DNA of 64,000 bases from Phylloscopus collybita (lineage: Eukaryota > Chordata > Aves > Passeriformes > Phylloscopidae): positions 713,501-777,500 of the forward strand of contig JAJNNQ010000101.1 of assembly GCA_027886175.1 (NCBI GenBank). Direction: 5' to 3'. A model generated the notes under the pieces. That model saw nothing but the letters and a program-made list of their open reading frames with translations. It did not search any database and was not told the origin of the DNA. The position numbers and the translations under genes were made by a program. Below, piece after piece: positions 1 to 10,929 of the stretch. Each line of letters opens with the position of its first letter. The first letter of the stretch is position 1.

Positions 1-572
1 CCGGGGTAGTCGGGGGTTCCCGGGGAAGGCGCTGAGGACAAGGCCGGGAAAGGGCCCGGAGCCCTCGTGTGCCCCCGAGAGCCGCTGGAACACGTCCTTG
101 GGGTGCTCTGTACAAGCCGCTCGTGGCCTAAGGGAGAGGGATTTCTCACAAGGACACGGGGCGATGGACAAGGGGAACGGCCCTAGGATCAAGGGAGGCA
201 AGTTTCGATTAAATATCAGGAAGAAATGTTTCCCTGTGAGGGTGGTGGGGCCCTGGCACAGGGTGCCCGGACAAGCTGTGGCTGCCTCTGGATCCCCGGC
301 AGTGTCCCAAGGCCAGGCTGGACGGGGGTGGAAGGTGCCCCTGCCCAGGGCGGGGGGTGGAATGGGATGAGCTTTAGGGTCCCCTCCACAATTTAGTGAT
401 TCTGATCACTCTTGCTGAGGTCAGTCAGCTTGAGGAGCTGTTGCAAAATCGGGCTGAAAGATGAGTGCTCATCATTTACACTGTGTAAAGCAAGAATGAA
501 TGCTTGACAATGTTCTAATGCATGGGGGTTTATTGGTGGGGGGTTTTTTTTGGTTGATTTTTTGTTTGTTTT

Positions 573-682
573 GTTTTGTGTTTTTTTATTATTATTATTA
601 TTTTAGAAAAGAGATGGGGAAAGATGCTTCCTTTAGTTTTCTTCTGAATGACTGTTATTCCTTCCTTACAGCATGGTAGAAA
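573..682 (+). repeat. Duplicated intron end with splice acceptor (first of two)
   Basis: This stretch has a T/G run, an ATT repeat, the acceptor TTCCTTACAG and the first 11 exon bases CATGGTAGAAA. It recurs at 2,286-2,397 with almost no change, but there the exon sequence stops after those 11 bases. It is a local duplication of an acceptor and exon edge, present in both large copies. Confidence 0.85.
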
Positions 683-793
683 CCCTGTTCTGCTCTGGCT
701 GCTCAAGGACACTTGGCAGCATCTCCAGGTGCACCTGAAGGCATCTCGACTACAAGAGAGATTTGTTCTGTTTGGTATTGACTCTGTTGAAAG
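672..793 (+). other. Internal coding exon of an unrecognised spliced gene
   Basis: A pyrimidine-rich tract ending in TTACAG precedes this 122-nt block and GTAAAC follows it, so both splice signals are good. It is open in one frame starting HGRNPVLLWLLKDTW and ending FVLFGIDSVE plus two bases. The leucine-rich helical pattern suggests a HEAT-like or other alpha-solenoid repeat, but I do not recognise the protein. The identical exon is at 33,135-33,256 in the second copy, with no difference that breaks the frame. A Maestro-type HEAT protein is possible but not supported. Confidence 0.45.
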
Positions 794-1165
794 GTAAACG
801 CAGAATGTTTATGGGTCAGCCTGCCAGCTCCACTTCACTCACCAGGTATCGCTCTGAGGGTGCTCCTGTTATATCTCTGGCAAGTCTGGAAGTAGCTTCC
901 TCTGCTGCTCTGTCCCAGAGTGGTTTTCTGTATTGCTGCTGTAGTGCTCGGTTGTGAGGAACATCGCCCGTGTATGGCAAATCCTAGGGAAAAACCAACC
1001 AAACAAAACAGCCGGGTCTGCCTTTTGTCTGAAAATTGCATTCCAGCCAAGACAATGTCAGCAGGTGCAGGGCACAGGAGGGTTCCTTCCCGTTTGATCA
1101 GAAGAGTGCACAATCCAAGCACCAACCAGGCCTGGCTGGAGCCTGGCAGGGGTCAGCATTATCAG

Positions 1166-1271
1166 CAGCAAGCGTGGCCAGAGGGGCTCAGGCAGAACTT
1201 GGGGTGGCTCTGACCTGTACTGGCCACATCTGCTCTGTCCTTGCTGAGGTGGGCAAAGGCAAATCTTCCAA
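1166..1271 (+). other. Second exon-like block of the unrecognised gene
   Basis: The block follows ATTATCAG and ends at CCAA followed by GTGAGT, a strong donor. One frame is open throughout and ends ELGVALTCTGHICSVLAEV then GKGKSSK. The small-residue helix pattern would suit an alpha-helical repeat protein, in keeping with the exon at 672-793. I do not recognise the family. The copy at 33,630-33,735 is the same length. Confidence 0.3.
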
Positions 1272-1730
1272 GTGAGTATGTGCTTGAGACTCTCCCTCAG
1301 CTGTCTTAAAATCTGTCTAGAAAATGAAAGTGTGCTTGGGTGTAGTTGGTGTCTGGCACTTATAAGTGGTCTTCAAATATTCTTCAAGGACTGTATCCTG
1401 AGTTAAGGCCCCACGCCAGAATTAGAACAATGTACAAGCATTTTTCTAAGAGACAGTGGTTGTTCATCGGGACTGGTTTTCATGTCTCTGTTTTTTTCTG
1501 AAGTTCCCATTTGTTTTGCTGTATTGCTGTGGATGTTCTCGCAGAGTAATGCTGCCTCTCCCAGCCAGGGCTGCACTGTTCGTGGTGTCTCGGTGCAATT
1601 TTTCACTGTATCCTGTAGCCCCAGAATCCACGGCTGTCTCTCGGGGTTCTGAAGGAGTGCACTACTTGGTTTTTTGGCTTGGGAGTGGGAAGTGCATGAT
1701 CTAAACTGTGCCATCTCAGCTCTGTTCTAG

Positions 1731-1818
1731 GAACCCTGGAAAAGCAAGCTCTTGTTTCATGAGGAACCGCTAACTCTTGGAAGTCGAGCTGTCTTGCTGC
1801 AAAGAGGTGCTGCAAAGG
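1731..1818 (+). other. Third exon-like block of the unrecognised gene
   Basis: TCTGTTCTAG precedes it and GTGAGA follows. One frame is open across the block, beginning EPWKSKLLFHEEPLTLGSR. Both ends have acceptable splice signals, but no family is recognised and the block could be chance. The second copy is at 34,195-34,282. Confidence 0.25.
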
Positions 1819-2285
1819 GTGAGATTTAACCTTACATCCTTCTTCGTTTAAATCACTTCTGTGAAACCTTAATCTGCTTCCATAGTTTCTGCAGAACAGC
1901 TTATTTCACCTGGAGCAATTCAGTGCATTGTAGCGTGTACTGGACTGCTTCCTGTAATTGGTGTCTCGTGTTATGCAAGGTTTTCAGTAACTTTCCCTTC
2001 AATTTCCATGGTAATTAGCATTTTCTATTTCTGTCTCAGTAATTTGATATGTTGTTTCTAGTTAGTTCTGATTCACTTCTCCAGATCTTGACTGAACTTT
2101 TAGTCACGTTTCTTCTGCCCTTTGTGCCAATGGACTTAATGCTTTTGCTGTAACTTTGTCTCCAAATAGTAATCATAAACTAATCATGATAAATCCAGTG
2201 AGTGTTTTGCAGGTGGGGAGAGTTGGGAGTAAATAGCACAAGGAGGTTGGCTGTGGAAGCTGAAGGTTGTCCAGCAAAAGCTGAA

Positions 2286-2397
2286 TTGTTTTGTGTTTTT
2301 TTATTATTATTATTATTTTAGAAAAGAGATGGGGAAAGATGCTTCCTTTAGTTTTCTTCTGAATGACTGATATTCCTTCCTTACAGCATGGTAGAAA
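2286..2397 (+). repeat. Duplicated intron end with splice acceptor (second of two)
   Basis: Near-identical to 573-682, including the polypyrimidine tract, the CAG acceptor and 11 bases of the exon. The downstream sequence is unrelated to the real exon, so splicing here would create a different reading frame. Confidence 0.85.
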
Positions 2398-2980
2398 GCT
2401 CTGACACTTAGCAAGGCTGCAGAGAGTTACTGTGTGGACAGTGAATGAGCTTTCAGAGTATGAAAGTAGCAAGGAGAGGATCAATTGGTGTGAGATCAGA
2501 GCTGAGCCCTTTCTGACGTCCACACGTGCTCTTTGTGTTGTCAGATTCTGTGTGTAACCAAGTATGTTTCCCTGGTTATTTTTTCTGTTCAGGTAACTCA
2601 AAGAGTTTGTTACTGACACACCTGCCAGAGGAGCTTACATTACTCCGGTGTCATTTGTGAGGCACTTTCTGCTCTGACAAGTTTTTGAAGGCTGCTCAAC
2701 AGCAATAGACCTCATTCTGGATGTTGGAAGGTGAGGGAAGTGAGGGTCGCATCCCAGGAGCCTGATTTTGGAATGTTTTATGGCATTGGCCGAGAAAGCT
2801 TTTACTTTGGGGCTTTCCATAGTCTGCCCCGTGGCGTGTGCTTCAGCTTAGAGCCCTCAGTGTGCAGGGACAGGAACCTTTGGGGAAGGTCTTACAGCTC
2901 TGCTCAATGCTTTGTGAATGATGATGGTTTTCTGGAAGGAGGCTGTCCATTCTGACCCATTTTCTTCTCTCTCCTTGCAG

Positions 2981-3230
2981 ACTGTAGCTGCTGGAAGGCT
3001 GAGGTGAGACCAGGATGTGCAAAATCTCTGGCTCTCCGTGTCTGCTGTCAGTGAAGACATCGTGGAAGATGCTAAAGACTGAGAACTTTGGGGTTTTTTC
3101 CCCTGAATCCCAAGACTCTCTCTGCAGCTGTGCCCTGTATAGCTCTTCTAAGAGTTTCTGGGCTTAGAAGGATTTCTACAGTCTGCAATATTTATCTATA
3201 ACTCAATTAAAAAGAATCCTGCTGTATCAA
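2981..3230 (+). other. Probable terminal exon and polyadenylation region
   Basis: CTCTCCTTGCAG ends at 2,980. The following sequence has no long open frame and runs to an ATTAAA hexamer at about 3,205-3,210 followed by T/G-rich sequence, as at a vertebrate 3' end. A donor-like GTGAGACC at 3,004 means that 2,981-3,003 could instead be a small exon. The same arrangement is at about 35,445-35,695. Confidence 0.3.
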
Positions 3231-4050
3231 TGTGGTGTTAATTACTTTGAGTTGGTTAAATAAGCAAATAATAAGCAAATCACTGAGAATGGCTTTGAGC
3301 TTCCCTTGGATAGCCCTTGGAGCTGGCAGCTGTGATTTAATTTCTCTTCATTCCTTTAATGTCTTTCAATTATTTCTTAAGCAATTACTGCCATTAGGAT
3401 ATACAATAAGGACAAACAGCATCTCTGCCCCGCTGGATTGGGAAGTCCAAGCCCAGTTCCTTGGAGAGATTGAGGGGATGGGGAGCTGAGCCTCGGGCTG
3501 GGTTTTGACAGCGGGGATTTGGTGACGAAGAAAGAGGAGAGATCCCCAAAAGGTGGTTAAGGCCAGTTCTGCTGCCTTTGGGTGCTCCTACCCCCACAAA
3601 ATCATCCTGGTTAAGTGGGACTTGGAGAAGCAGCGGGATGTGCCAGGGGGCCTGTGCTGGGACCCCCAAACCCTGGTCAGGGATGCTGGGAAGTGTCAGC
3701 TCCAGGGAACGCTTCCGAGGGGCTGGGCTGGGACCCCTCAAATTCCAGCCAGAGATTCGCTGGCACTGCTGGCCCTTTGGGACACTACTGAGAGGCTCCA
3801 CTGCCTGATCCAGGGAGTTCTCCCCTTATTTTCTGTGGTGCTTAGAACCTGGCAGGTCATTATAGCCCCACAGGTGGAAAATCTCACCAGAGCAGCAGCT
3901 CACAGAGCAGCTGTGTGATCACAGACGATCACACAGAAGCCAATGTGAGAGAGGAAATGAGCTGCTCCACGGATTTATTTTTCCCAATTTAATTTTCCCA
4001 ATGCATTTTGAACTTAGACCAGAATCTCTCCCCTCAGACCCCGTATTTTG
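3231..4050. other. No gene recognised
   Basis: Moderately GC-rich sequence with only short chance open frames and no convincing splice pairs or repeats. It separates the putative 3' end from the GC-rich block that begins near 4,070. Confidence 0.5.
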
Positions 4051-4079
4051 AGTTTTGAGTTTTCTCATAAAGAATTCTC

Positions 4080-4990
4080 TGCCTACGCTGGAAAAGAGAT
4101 TCGCTGGCACCGCGGGGAGCGGCGGGGTTTGGGGGGTCCCGGGGCCGGCACGGGGGGCCCCCGCGCCCCAGCCGGTCCCAATCAGCACCAGGAACTCGGC
4201 GCCGCCGTCCTCCCGTGCCCGGCCCCGGCAGGAGCCCAGCGCAGCGCCGGCTGCAGGCGGAGCAGGAGCGGCTCCTGCCGCCCGCGGTCATCCCGGTGCC
4301 GATCCCGGCCCCAACGCTGCCCCGCTCCTCCGGCCCCGAGACCCACAGCCCGCCCGCCGGGAGAGAGGCGGCTCCGCTGGGGATCCGCAGCCAGCACGGG
4401 CAGGACCCGAAGCGGAACTCCCGGTGCCATTCCCGGCCCCGCCTCAGCGCCGCGGGCTCCGTGGGTTCGGAGCTCGGCTCGGCTCGGGGCTGAGGGGCGG
4501 GGCCGGGAGCGATGGTTCCGCCCCAGGGCAGGGCGGGTGCCGGCGGCGGTCGGGGGCGGTACTGGGCGGTCCCGGGGGCGGTCCCGAGGGCGGTCCCGGG
4601 CGGTCCCGGGCGGCCCCGGGGGAGGGTCCCGGGGGCGGTCCCGGGGGCGGTCCCGGGCGGTCCCGGGCGGCCCCGGGGGAGGGTCCCGGGGGCGGTCCCG
4701 AGCGGTCCCGGGGGCGGTCCCGGGCGGTCCCGGGGGCGGGTCCCGGGGGCGGTCCCGGGCGGTCCCGGGGGCGGTCCCGGGGGCGGTCCCGGGGGTGGTC
4801 CCGGGCGGTCCCGGGGGAGGGTCCCGGGCCCGGCACAGGTGCGCGGGGACCCAGGGCGCCTGCGCGGGGACTCAGGGCGCCTGCGCGGGGCGGGGCCGAG
4901 GTGATTTAATCGCCCGCAGTCACCGCCGCCGCCATTTGCTCAGAGCGAGCGTGTTGGAGCGCGTGGTTGCTGTCCGGGGTCCGCAGCCCG
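4080..4990. promoter_or_regulatory. CpG island
   Basis: Very dense CpG, with GC-box-like runs and a YY1-type motif (GCCGCCATTT, about 4,928). This is typical of an avian promoter. Which transcript it serves is not clear, and no start codon can be assigned with confidence. The second copy is at about 36,560-37,495. Confidence 0.45.
4555..4840. repeat. GC-rich minisatellite, unit GGTCCCGGGGGC and shorter variants
   Basis: About two dozen copies of an 11-12 base unit with variants GGTCCCGGGCGG and GGCCCCGGGGGA. The copy at 37,030-37,350 has a different number and order of variants, so the array is mutating rapidly. It gives long open frames on both strands only because stop codons cannot form. 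It lies in a CpG-dense stretch (about 4,080-4,960) containing a YY1-like GCCGCCATTT at about 4,928-4,937. Confidence 0.9.
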
Positions 4991-5009
4991 GGACAGGACG
5001 GGCTTCGGC

Positions 5010-5372
5010 TTCCCTTTTCCTTCCCTCTATCCCTCCTTCTTTCACCCCGTGTTCCCCTTCTTTCTCTCCCTTTCCCCCTCGTCCCCAAAGCCGACCCCTT
5101 TCCCTCACCTTTCAGCCCTCCCCTCCTATACCCTTGTCTACCCTTCCTCCTCCCCCTATTCCCCTTATTTTTCCTCTTCCCTCCCCGCTCCTTCCTCTTC
5201 TCTCCCTACCCCGCTCCTTCTATTCCCCCTGTCCCCCTCCTCTGTCCAGCCTTTCTCTTTCCCCCCACTCGTTCTTTCCCTTCCCCTCCCGCTTCCCTCC
5301 ACACTCCGACTCCCCTCCCTACCCCGTCTCATCCCCTGCTGCTTCTCCCCTTTCCCTCTTTCCCGCAGCCGC
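5010..5372 (+). repeat. Polypyrimidine tract, left flank of palindrome
   Basis: About 360 bases that are overwhelmingly C and T on this strand, in CCCTTTCC-type blocks. Together with the purine tract at 6,690-7,410 it flanks the palindrome symmetrically, so it extends the inverted arrangement loosely. The copy at about 37,515-37,870 is nearly identical. Confidence 0.85.
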
Positions 5373-5375
5373 GGG

Positions 5376-6695
5376 GCTCGGGGGTGCCGGATAATAAAGC
5401 CCAAGGGCCGGAGCCCGGCGCCCCCCGCCCTCGCTGGAAGCCCCCACACGGGGACAGCGCCGCCCGGCGCCCTGTCACCCCATACAGCGCCCCACACCGC
5501 CGGGGCTGCGGCTTTCCCCACATCACGCTGGGGTGCCCCGGCGGGGTCGGGGCTGCGGCTGGGGCGGGGGGGTCTCGTTGGGGGAGGGGGGTCCCGGGGT
5601 GGGGGGGTTGAGGTTTGGGGGGGGCCCCCTCATTAGGAGGGGGTCCCTGGGGTGGGTTAGGGGGGCAGGGCCCCCTCCGGAGGAGGGGGTCCCTGGGGGG
5701 GGTTGGGGGGGGCAGGGCCCCCTCCGGAGGAGGGGGTCCCGGGGGGGGGGGTCGGGGCGGGCCCCCTCCGGAGGGGGGGGTCCGGGGGAGGGGGCACTCC
5801 CCCCTCCAGTTCCCGCCTCCTCTCCCGGATCCCCGCCTCCGGACGGGGCTCGCCCCGGCCCCCTCCCCGGGACCCCCTCCCCCGGACCGGGGCCCGGGGG
5901 GAGGGAGGGGGGCGGGCGGGGTGGGGGGGCCGGAGGGGAGGGGCCGTTTCTCTGTTTGGTGACATGTCTGTTCGCACTGCTGAGTGACGTGACGTCCCCC
6001 GCCTCTCCCCCCACCCGCCCCCCTCCCTCCCTCCCCCCTGGGCCCCCGTCCGGGGGAGGGGGTCCCGGGGAGGGGGCCGGGGCGAGCCCCGTCCGGAGGC
6101 GGGGATCCGGGAGAGGAGGCGGGGACTGGAGGGGGGAAGTGCCCCCCTCCGCCCCGCCCCCTCCCCCGGACCCCCCCCTCCGGAGGGGGCCCACCCCGAC
6201 CCCCCCCCAGGGACCCCCTCCTCCGGAGGGGGCCCTGCCCCCCCCAACCCCCCCCAGGGACCCCCCCCCTCCGGAGGGGGCCCTGCCCCCCCCAACCCCT
6301 CCCAGGGACCCCCCCCCTCCGGAGGGGGCCCTGCCCCCCCAACCCCCCCCAGGGACCACCCCCTCCGGAGGGGGCCCTGCCCCCCAACCTCAACCCCCCC
6401 ACCCCGGGACCCCCTCCCCCAAGAAGGGAGCCCCCCAACCCGCAGCCCCCCGACCCCGGGACCCCCCTCCCCCAGTGAGGGATTCCCCCAACAACCCCAG
6501 CCCCGACCCCGCCGGGGCATCCCAGGGTGATGTGGGGAAAGCCGGAGCCCCGGCGGTGTGGGGCACTGAATGGGGTGACGCGGCGCCGAGCGGCGCTGTC
6601 CCCGTGTGGGGGTTTCCAGCGAGGGCAGGGGGCGCCGGGCTCCGGCCCTTGGGCTTTATTTATTGTCCGGCACCCCCAGCCCCGCGGCTGCGGGA
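5376..6695. repeat. Large imperfect palindrome
   Basis: The outer arm at 5,376-5,545 (including GGATAATAAAGCCC) is matched in reverse complement by 6,520-6,690 (GGGCTTTATTTATTGTCC). Inner arms carry inverted GGGCCCCCTCCGGAGG-type repeats of about 45 bp on both sides. The axis falls near 6,035. A single non-repeated core of about 60 bases (5,945-6,005) contains a CRE-like element. The arms are perhaps 85 percent alike. The copy at 37,880-39,112 keeps the same structure with fewer inner units. Confidence 0.85.
5985..5996 (+). promoter_or_regulatory. CRE/ATF-like element in palindrome core
   Basis: TGACGTGACGTC contains two overlapping CREB/ATF half-sites. It sits in the only unique sequence between the palindrome arms and is conserved at 38,459-38,470 in the other copy. 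Function is inferred from the motif alone. Confidence 0.4.
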
Positions 6696-7410
6696 GAAGA
6701 AAGAGAGGGGAGGACAGAGGATGGGAACAGGGGGCAGATGGGGGGGTCGGGGTGGGTGAGTCCAGGACAGAGGGCAGGTGGGGGTGTTGGGCTGTGCAGG
6801 GCAGCAGGGAGAAGGGGCAGGCGGAGGCGGGGTGGGGGGAAGGAACGGTGGAGGAAGGAAGAGGAGGGTTGAAGGCAGGTGGGGGGAAACTGGGAGAGGG
6901 AAGGGGAGCAGGGAGAGGGGGCAGGGGGAGCCAGGACTGGGGGGAAGGAAGATGAAAGGCGAACGGGAAGGATAGAGGGTAGGGTAGGGCTGCCATTTGT
7001 AGAGGAATATGGAGGGGGAGTGGGGGGCCACGGGGCCGGGGGGAAGGAGGGGTGGACCAGGGGGGAGAGCGGGGGGGAAAGAGGAGAGAGGGGGAGTGAG
7101 AGGCGACAGGGCCGGGGGGGAGAAGGACGGGGGACCTAGGGAGAAGAGGGGAGTAGGGAAGGGAGGGAGGAGAGAGGGGGAGTGGGGGTGACAGGGCCGG
7201 GGGAGGAGGGGAGGGTAGAGAAAGGAGAGGGGGGATGAGGGGCCGCGGCCCCGGGGGGGGAAGGAGGGGAGGGCTAGGGGGGAGAGGGAGGGGGGGGGTA
7301 GGGGGGGGGGGAGGGTGTGGGAGGTGGGGGAGGGGAGAAAGGGAGGGGTGAAAGGAGAGGTACAGAGAAAGAAAAGCAGAAAAGAAAAGTATAGAAGAGG
7401 CAGAGAGAAA
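6690..7410 (+). repeat. Polypurine tract, right flank of palindrome
   Basis: About 700 bases almost entirely A and G on this strand, with GGGGA and GAGGGG blocks and long G runs. Such tracts can form triplex or quadruplex DNA and are hard to sequence, so length differences from the copy at about 39,115-39,780 may be real or technical. Confidence 0.85.
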
Positions 7411-7439
7411 GAGCGGCAGCCACCGCCCGCTCCGAGCGC

Positions 7440-7740
7440 CGAGGGGCAAATGGCTCGCAGCTCCCCTCCCCGTGGATTAAATCCCCGCGGCCCCGCCCCG
7501 CGCAGCCGCTCTGGGGCCGCGCGCACCTGTGCAGGTCCCGCCCATCACAGCTGGGCCGGGCCCGCCCCCCGGGGCCCCGCCCCGCCCGCGCCCCTCAATT
7601 GCGGCGGAGCCGCCGCCCCCTCGCTCCCTGTGCGCATGCTCCTCTGCGGATGCGGCGGGACCGGCGCTCGGAGCGCGGTGCGGAACCCCAAGCCAGCGGC
7701 TGCTCCCGGTGCTGCCTCTCCCCCGGCCGGCAGGGTACGT
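7440..7740 (+). promoter_or_regulatory. CpG-island promoter with NRF1 site
   Basis: CpG-dense sequence with GC boxes (CCCCGCCC) and an NRF1-type palindrome TGCGCATGCT at 7,631-7,640. A possible first exon follows, with donor-like sequence at GGTACGTACG near 7,733. Conserved at 39,807-40,110 with the NRF1 site at 39,998-40,007. The gene served is not recognised. Confidence 0.5.
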
Positions 7741-9135
7741 ACGGATCCTTGTCCTTGGGCTCTGCAGGGGAGGAGCTGTGCCCGCAGTGTCCTGCCCGTG
7801 GCACGCAGGGTGCCAGGCACACGTCCCAGGGACGGGCACTGGGGGGCTCAGACAGGGCTGGCACAGACACGGCTGAAGGGCTGCCTGCAGCTCCTCGGCC
7901 AGGGGCTGCTCTCAACAGGCACCTGGAGATGCTTCAGCCCAGACAGAGGCCCCCAAACAGCCCAGAAGATCCTCAAGGAACAGCTGCCATTGCCTGGGAA
8001 TGGTGGCACGCTGGGTTTGCAGAGGGGCTCAGACAGCAATTCCCGGTGCCAACCCTCCCGGAGCTCCTGCACAGTTGCCAGGTATGTCCTGGCCACCCCA
8101 AATCCCCTCCCTTCCAGCCTGAGGACATCATCCAGCAGCAGCATTAAAGCCAAGGCAATCTTCCCTCACAGAAATTCAATCCCCAGCAACAGCCCTTGGA
8201 GATGCCTGAAAATCAAAGGTTTCAGTGGGATGGAGTTTTGTTTGGATGAAGTCTGGAGTTTTTCACGGAGCCAGCTGGAAGTGCAGAAGTGAGGGGAAGC
8301 CTTTGCAGGTGGGTCCCGCTGGAGGTGCGCTGAAGGCAGGGTTGTGCATCTCTTTCCTGAGGGAAAAGAACTTGCAGAGGCCACTGCTGAGGCTCTGAAA
8401 GGAGCTGAGCTGCTGCAGGGAGAGATGTCCTCCCGTGGGCACAGGGGCTGCCTCAGCACGGGCCGGGAGCGTGTCCAGCCACTGCCTTCTCCTGCTTTAA
8501 AATATCCACAGGAGCCCGAGCTCAGGGGGCTGGAATCTGCTGAATTCCAGGCAACTCTGCCAAGTGACCCCCCAGGGGATGAGGGTTATAATTAGCCAAT
8601 TCTAGGGAATAGAATCCTCTCCTGTCCCAAGCCCCCTGAGCTTCCTTGGAAGCTCTGCCGGTTCCCTGCACAGCCGGCAGTCAAGCAGCAGCTCTGCATG
8701 GGAATATCCAGGCCCCATGAGGCACTGGGAGGTTATTGCAGCGAGAATTGAGCAGGGAATTCGGGGCCATGGGTATAATTCCTCTAAACTAGCAAAGGTG
8801 ACAGTGAACCCTGAATCCAGGCACCGCACAGAGAACAAACTTGGTGCTGCCGTGTCAGCTTCAGCCCCTGGGCTGGGAAGTCTGGGGACTCAAACTTAGG
8901 GAATTACACAAATCACAGCAACTGACACCACCCAGAGGGACAATCCAAGTCCCAGGCAATTGCTCTGCAGCCTGCTCTGGGGAAAAACACCCTGTGTCTG
9001 CCAGGAGCTCTGACTGTGTCTCCTACCAGCTCCTGAGCAGTGTCAGGCCCACCATGAGGGCTTTAAATAAACCTCAAATAAACCCCAAATCCCACAGAGC
9101 CAATAATCCAAATAAAGAAATGCATTGTTATCATC
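7741..9135 (+). other. Possible 3' part of an unrecognised transcript
   Basis: GGGCTCTGCAG ending near 7,770 could be an acceptor. Downstream there is no long conserved frame. Several AATAAA hexamers cluster between about 9,060 and 9,120, which suggests a transcript end. The matching region at 41,410-42,800 has small insertions and deletions that change every open frame, so noncoding sequence or a 3' UTR is more likely than a protein. Confidence 0.25.
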
Positions 9136-10912
9136 TAGAGCTCAACACTCTGTTATGAATTCTATGACAACAAGGTAATGATGGGATTCCCAGGAATCTC
9201 ATGAATGCTCTTGATTTTCATTTTTTATGAAAATTGATATGCCAGTTCCCTCAATTGGCAGCCTTTAAAACTTACCCTGGAATTTAGAGGTCAAGCAGGG
9301 TTGGCTTTGGCTTGACCTTCACCTCTGGTGCCACTTGGTGCAAACACAACCTGGGCCAAGGTGGTTAGATGTGTGACCTCAGCTTTTCACTCAAAAATAT
9401 CCCCTACTTGTTCCTTGGAGGTGAAGATTTTGCTCCAAACCCTCCACTCCTCACCTCCATTTGCCCTCCAAGCGTCCGTTCTGTTCCCCACGGGCGCCCT
9501 GGTGACAGCAGGGAGGTCCCTTTGCCCACGGTGCCTTTCTCCTGCCCCTCTCCAGCCACTCCTCTGCTTGTTCTTTCCAGCCTCGTCCCACACGGAGCCT
9601 CTTCTCCCATCCCCGCCGGCTGCTGCCAAGGAAGGAGGACACAGTGAGTCCCGAGTGCTGACCCCTCACCACTACCCCTGGAGAGCCCTGGCTGTGGTCC
9701 CCAGGGGCCTCGGATTTCCCGGGGCAATTGTCTGCTGGGCTCCCTTCCATTACCTCAGCAATTCCCTCAAAAATGCCACCTCACTCCCCTCGACACCCTC
9801 TCACATTTTCCTACACTAACAGGTCTTGAGTCCCCTCTACACTACACCAGGTTTTCAGCTAAATGAGTGCCATGACCCATGCCCACTGCTCCTGATTCAC
9901 CCAACCAAAATCAGGAGCAAATGCTGGTTGAGCTTTAAGAACTGGAAATAACTTGAAAGCAAAATGAATCACCTTTTTCTTCTGTTTTGTGTTTTTTGGT
10001 TTTTTCTTTCAGATGCTGGACTTGCTTCTGTGGATGATGTGTGCTGAGCTCTCACTGCAGGGAACTGGCAGGCCTGAATGGCTGTGAGCTCGTGTTCTTC
10101 TCACTGGGGAATCAGAAATAATTATTAATTAGACCGCAGAAATGTTTTCTGAAACCCCTCTCCTTTCCTGCCCTTTGCTGGTAGATCTTCTCTTTCTGCC
10201 TTTGAATTTTCAGCTGTTCCCTGATGTCATTTCCCCTGCCTGAATTCCTAACAACTCTTGCCTGGGAAAAACTGGGATAACTTAGGGGGGAGAGAGGTGA
10301 GATTTTTAGCTGTATTTTTCTAAAATTTCTAATTATTCTGAAATTATTTCTGATAAACACTGACCTGACGTGGACCAGTCTCAAACACAGCTCCAGTTCT
10401 CACCTCTGAGCTGCTCCCGGGGCTGCAGCCACATTCCTGACAAGGTGCCAAAGGTCCCTTTGGGCAGGGACCAGGCTCTCTGTCTCGGGCCTTGGGCACT
10501 GCAGGGACCAGGGTGCTCCAGCACGGGCAGCCTGGAAGCAGAGCAGATCCCTCTGGGTCAGCAGCAGGCTGGGGACAGGAATGACCAGAAACCGTCAGCC
10601 TCTGGGGCCGTGACTTCATCTCAGCCACACAGATCATACCAAATGTGGCATTTACAGACCTCAGACTCTCCCACCACAAAAGCTGGTTCTGATCTAGTTC
10701 TCAGGGTCACCAATACCTCCTCCACAAAACCCACGGGGATTAGCATTTTCTGCTGGTTTGACAAACTTCAGGTCAGATTTGCAAAAGCAAATCCCAGCAG
10801 GTCCCTGCTGCACAGGCCTCAGCGGCTTCCGCTTCCCTGGGAAACCTGAGCCAGCCCCAGTCTGTTCCAAGGTGAGCACAAGGCTGGAGAGAGGTCAGAA
10901 CCCTCAGCTGGG
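9136..10912. other. No gene recognised
   Basis: Ordinary-composition sequence shared with 42,805-44,574. Short open frames differ between the copies. A TTTCAG followed by an exon-like stretch near 10,012 is too weak to call. Confidence 0.5.
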
Positions 10913-10929
10913 TCTCAGCAGCCACAGAC

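Larger units (their letters stand above)
1..10912 (+). repeat. Segmental duplication unit A, copy 1
   Basis: Base 1 corresponds to 32,464 and base 10,912 to 44,574. The first kilobase differs from the other copy by only about four substitutions (for example at 116 and 439), so the duplication is recent. The left edge lies outside the window. The right edge is sharp: after the shared bases ending at 10,912 this copy runs into the URB1 promoter, while the other copy runs into unrelated sequence. Differences between copies concentrate in minisatellites, plus about 1.3 kb absent here between about 7,710 and 7,750. Confidence 0.95.

Noticed and set aside
672..1818. Assignment of the unit A exons to a Maestro (MROH) HEAT-repeat gene
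   Set aside because: The helical leucine pattern is suggestive, but no stretch matches convincingly, so the gene is left unnamed.
4048..5394. A 448-codon open frame across the GGTCCC minisatellite
   Set aside because: It is maintained only by the repeat. The other copy breaks it into different lengths, and no domain is visible.
5329..7449. A 706-codon minus-strand open frame and several long proline/glycine-rich frames on both strands
   Set aside because: They follow the palindrome and purine tracts, where stop codons are rare by composition. Equivalent frames occur on opposite strands, and the protein is low-complexity with no domain.
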